A stretch of DNA of 64,000 nucleotides from Aldehydirespirator sp965261105 (GTDB lineage: Bacteria > Actinomycetota > Acidimicrobiia > Acidimicrobiales > Aldehydirespiratoraceae). The position numbers and the translations under genes are program-made. Below, in pieces: positions 60,268 to 64,000 of this stretch (position 1 is the stretch's first letter; each line of letters begins with the position of its first letter). The notes under the pieces are model-generated. The model saw only the letters and a list, made by a program, of their open reading frames with translations. It was not told where the DNA came from and made no database searches. The DNA is taken from contig CBDHCM010000006.1 in NCBI GenBank assembly GCA_965261105.1, positions 1,798,001 through 1,862,000 of the forward strand. Direction: 5' to 3'.

Positions 60268-60314
60268 AAATTGACGTAGTTCAACCCCTGAGAGGTTCTC
60301 AACTACCTCAATTT
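60268..60314. terminator. Inverted repeat between uvrA and uvrC
   Basis: AAATTGACGTAGTTCAACC (60268-60286) and its near-complement GGTTCTCAACTACCTCAATTT (60294-60314) pair over most of their length around a short loop. It sits in the 73-bp gap between the uvrA stop and uvrC start. It could attenuate or terminate transcription, or bind a regulator; there is no clear T run. Confidence 0.45.
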
Positions 60315-60326
60315 GGGCGCGGGCAG

Positions 60327-63227
<2,901 letters not shown>

Positions 63228-63298
63228 CTCCGCACTCTAGCCGCTGGGTCTGTACGTGCAGCGAACAACTGTTCGCAAATCGCCGGTGAGGGCCCCCG

Positions 63299-64000
63299 TC
63301 AGTGCCATAGGGCGACGGCAATTGTGGCGTTGTCGTTGAGGCCCAGCCGGAGGGCCTCGGATAGGACGCGGTTGGCCACGTCTTCAGCAGTCTCAGCGCC
63401 GGATCCGCAAACCGCTCCGATGCCGCCGGCCTCGGAGTCGTCCGACAACCATTCGATGCCGTGGGCGTACACGAAGGGCTCCCAGGCGCCGTCGCTGGCG
63501 AGGATCACCGCGTCGGGCCGCGATCCAGCTCCGGACTCCCCCACTATCTCCACTTCGACCAGGCCCGCGCCATCGCCTCCGTGCATCGGTGGCATTCCCA
63601 GGCAGATGTCGATGCTGCCGTCGGGAGTCCGGTGGGGACGGCCGCAGCAGTAGCCGCCGAAGCCGTCCGGCCCAGCCGTGGCCACGAAGGCCAGAGTGTC
63701 GCCCATCCAGCCGATGAGCAGACCACCCTCAGGCGTCCAGGCGGCGACGCACAGCGTGCTCATTGGGAACATGAACAGGGGCAGCCGCCGCGACCACTCC
63801 TCTGGACCCGTCAGGGCGAGCACCCGCTCGTTGGCCTCCCCGAAGGCAGCGGCCATCTCATCCGGGCTTGCGATCCGCCGGGGCAGCCCCTCCACCGTCG
63901 CCTGCGCGGCCTCGTCGCCGCGGGTGTGCCCGCCCAGCCCGTCGGCCACTGCGATGACCCAACTCCCGTCGTCCTCCGACAGCACGGCCAACGCCCGGTC
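63299..64000 (-). CDS. PP2C-type protein phosphatase (5' part outside window)
   Basis: About 233 residues, open at the right edge. The PP2C metal motif reads VIAVADGLGGHTRGDEAA; LASDGAWEPFV and the closing LNDNATIAVALWH are the later family motifs with Asp metal ligands. The stretch before (RALAVLSEDDGS) corresponds to the usual NEDR segment, so only a few residues are missing. It removes phosphate from Ser/Thr of unknown partners. Confidence 0.88.
   Translation of the reverse strand, partial: DRALAVLSEDDGSWVIAVADGLGGHTRGDEAAQATVEGLPRRIASPDEMAAAFGEANERVLALTGPEEWSRRLPLFMFPMSTLCVAAWTPEGGLLIGWMGDTLAFVATAGPDGFGGYCCGRPHRTPDGSIDICLGMPPMHGGDGAGLVEVEIVGESGAGSRPDAVILASDGAWEPFVYAHGIEWLSDDSEAGGIGAVCGSGAETAEDVANRVLSEALRLGLNDNATIAVALWH

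Overview
The window looks like chromosomal DNA of a high-GC actinobacterium. My best guess is a free-living or host-associated member of the Acidimicrobiia. The evidence is high GC, F420/FMN-type PPOX proteins, many SDRs, a DUF222/HNH (13E12-type) protein, and the actinobacterial order uvrA-uvrC-rapZ-gap-pgk-tpiA-secG at the right-hand end. This is inference from gene content; no marker gene such as 16S is present.

Layout. (1) 1-18 kb is catabolic or secondary metabolism: VOC protein, frameshifted SDR, alkylsulfatase-like MBL protein, sulfotransferase, MetE-like protein, MmgE/PrpD protein, a three-subunit molybdenum hydroxylase (CoxLSM type), CMD and PPOX proteins, and an amidohydrolase operon. 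That operon carries an AhpD/CMD-like gene whose in-frame TGA replaces the second Cys of a CxxC motif and is followed by a SECIS-like hairpin, so it is a candidate selenoprotein. Fragments of a P450, an ECF sigma factor and SDRs lie between. (2) A tRNA-Leu(GAG), a methyltransferase and a cation transporter follow at 18-20 kb. (3) 20-49 kb is a defence island on an Hma-like chassis (helicase, methylase, ATPase): a DUF499 HEPN-ATPase at 23.4-26.7 kb, a DUF1156 DNA methylase at 31.7-36.5 kb and a SNF2 helicase at 45.2-48.8 kb. Between and beside them are two copies of a toxin/antitoxin-like pair, an RHH antitoxin relic, an HNH protein, a PIN toxin with a 305-aa partner, a decayed type II CBASS locus, a wHTH/RNase H-like pair and an ImmA/IrrE-type protease operon. 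The methylase is split by an IS1182-type element with a CTAG target duplication; removing it exactly restores a 921-codon frame. (4) 49-64 kb is housekeeping: secG, tpiA, pgk, gap, rapZ, uvrC, uvrA and a PP2C phosphatase, with a fused 5-oxoprolinase/hydantoinase gene and gene fragments lodged between rapZ and uvrC.

A genome-scale oddity links several gene boundaries. At three places (0.8 kb, 3.0 kb, 12.7 kb) the stop/start junction of neighbouring genes is tandemly duplicated, and the array runs exactly in phase from the upstream gene's stop to the downstream gene's start (units 73, 37 and 47 bp). Each unit carries its own start/stop overlap. Other tandem repeats sit in a leader peptide before the CoxM gene, upstream of a PPOX gene, in the tail of the HNH protein and inside the IS transposase.
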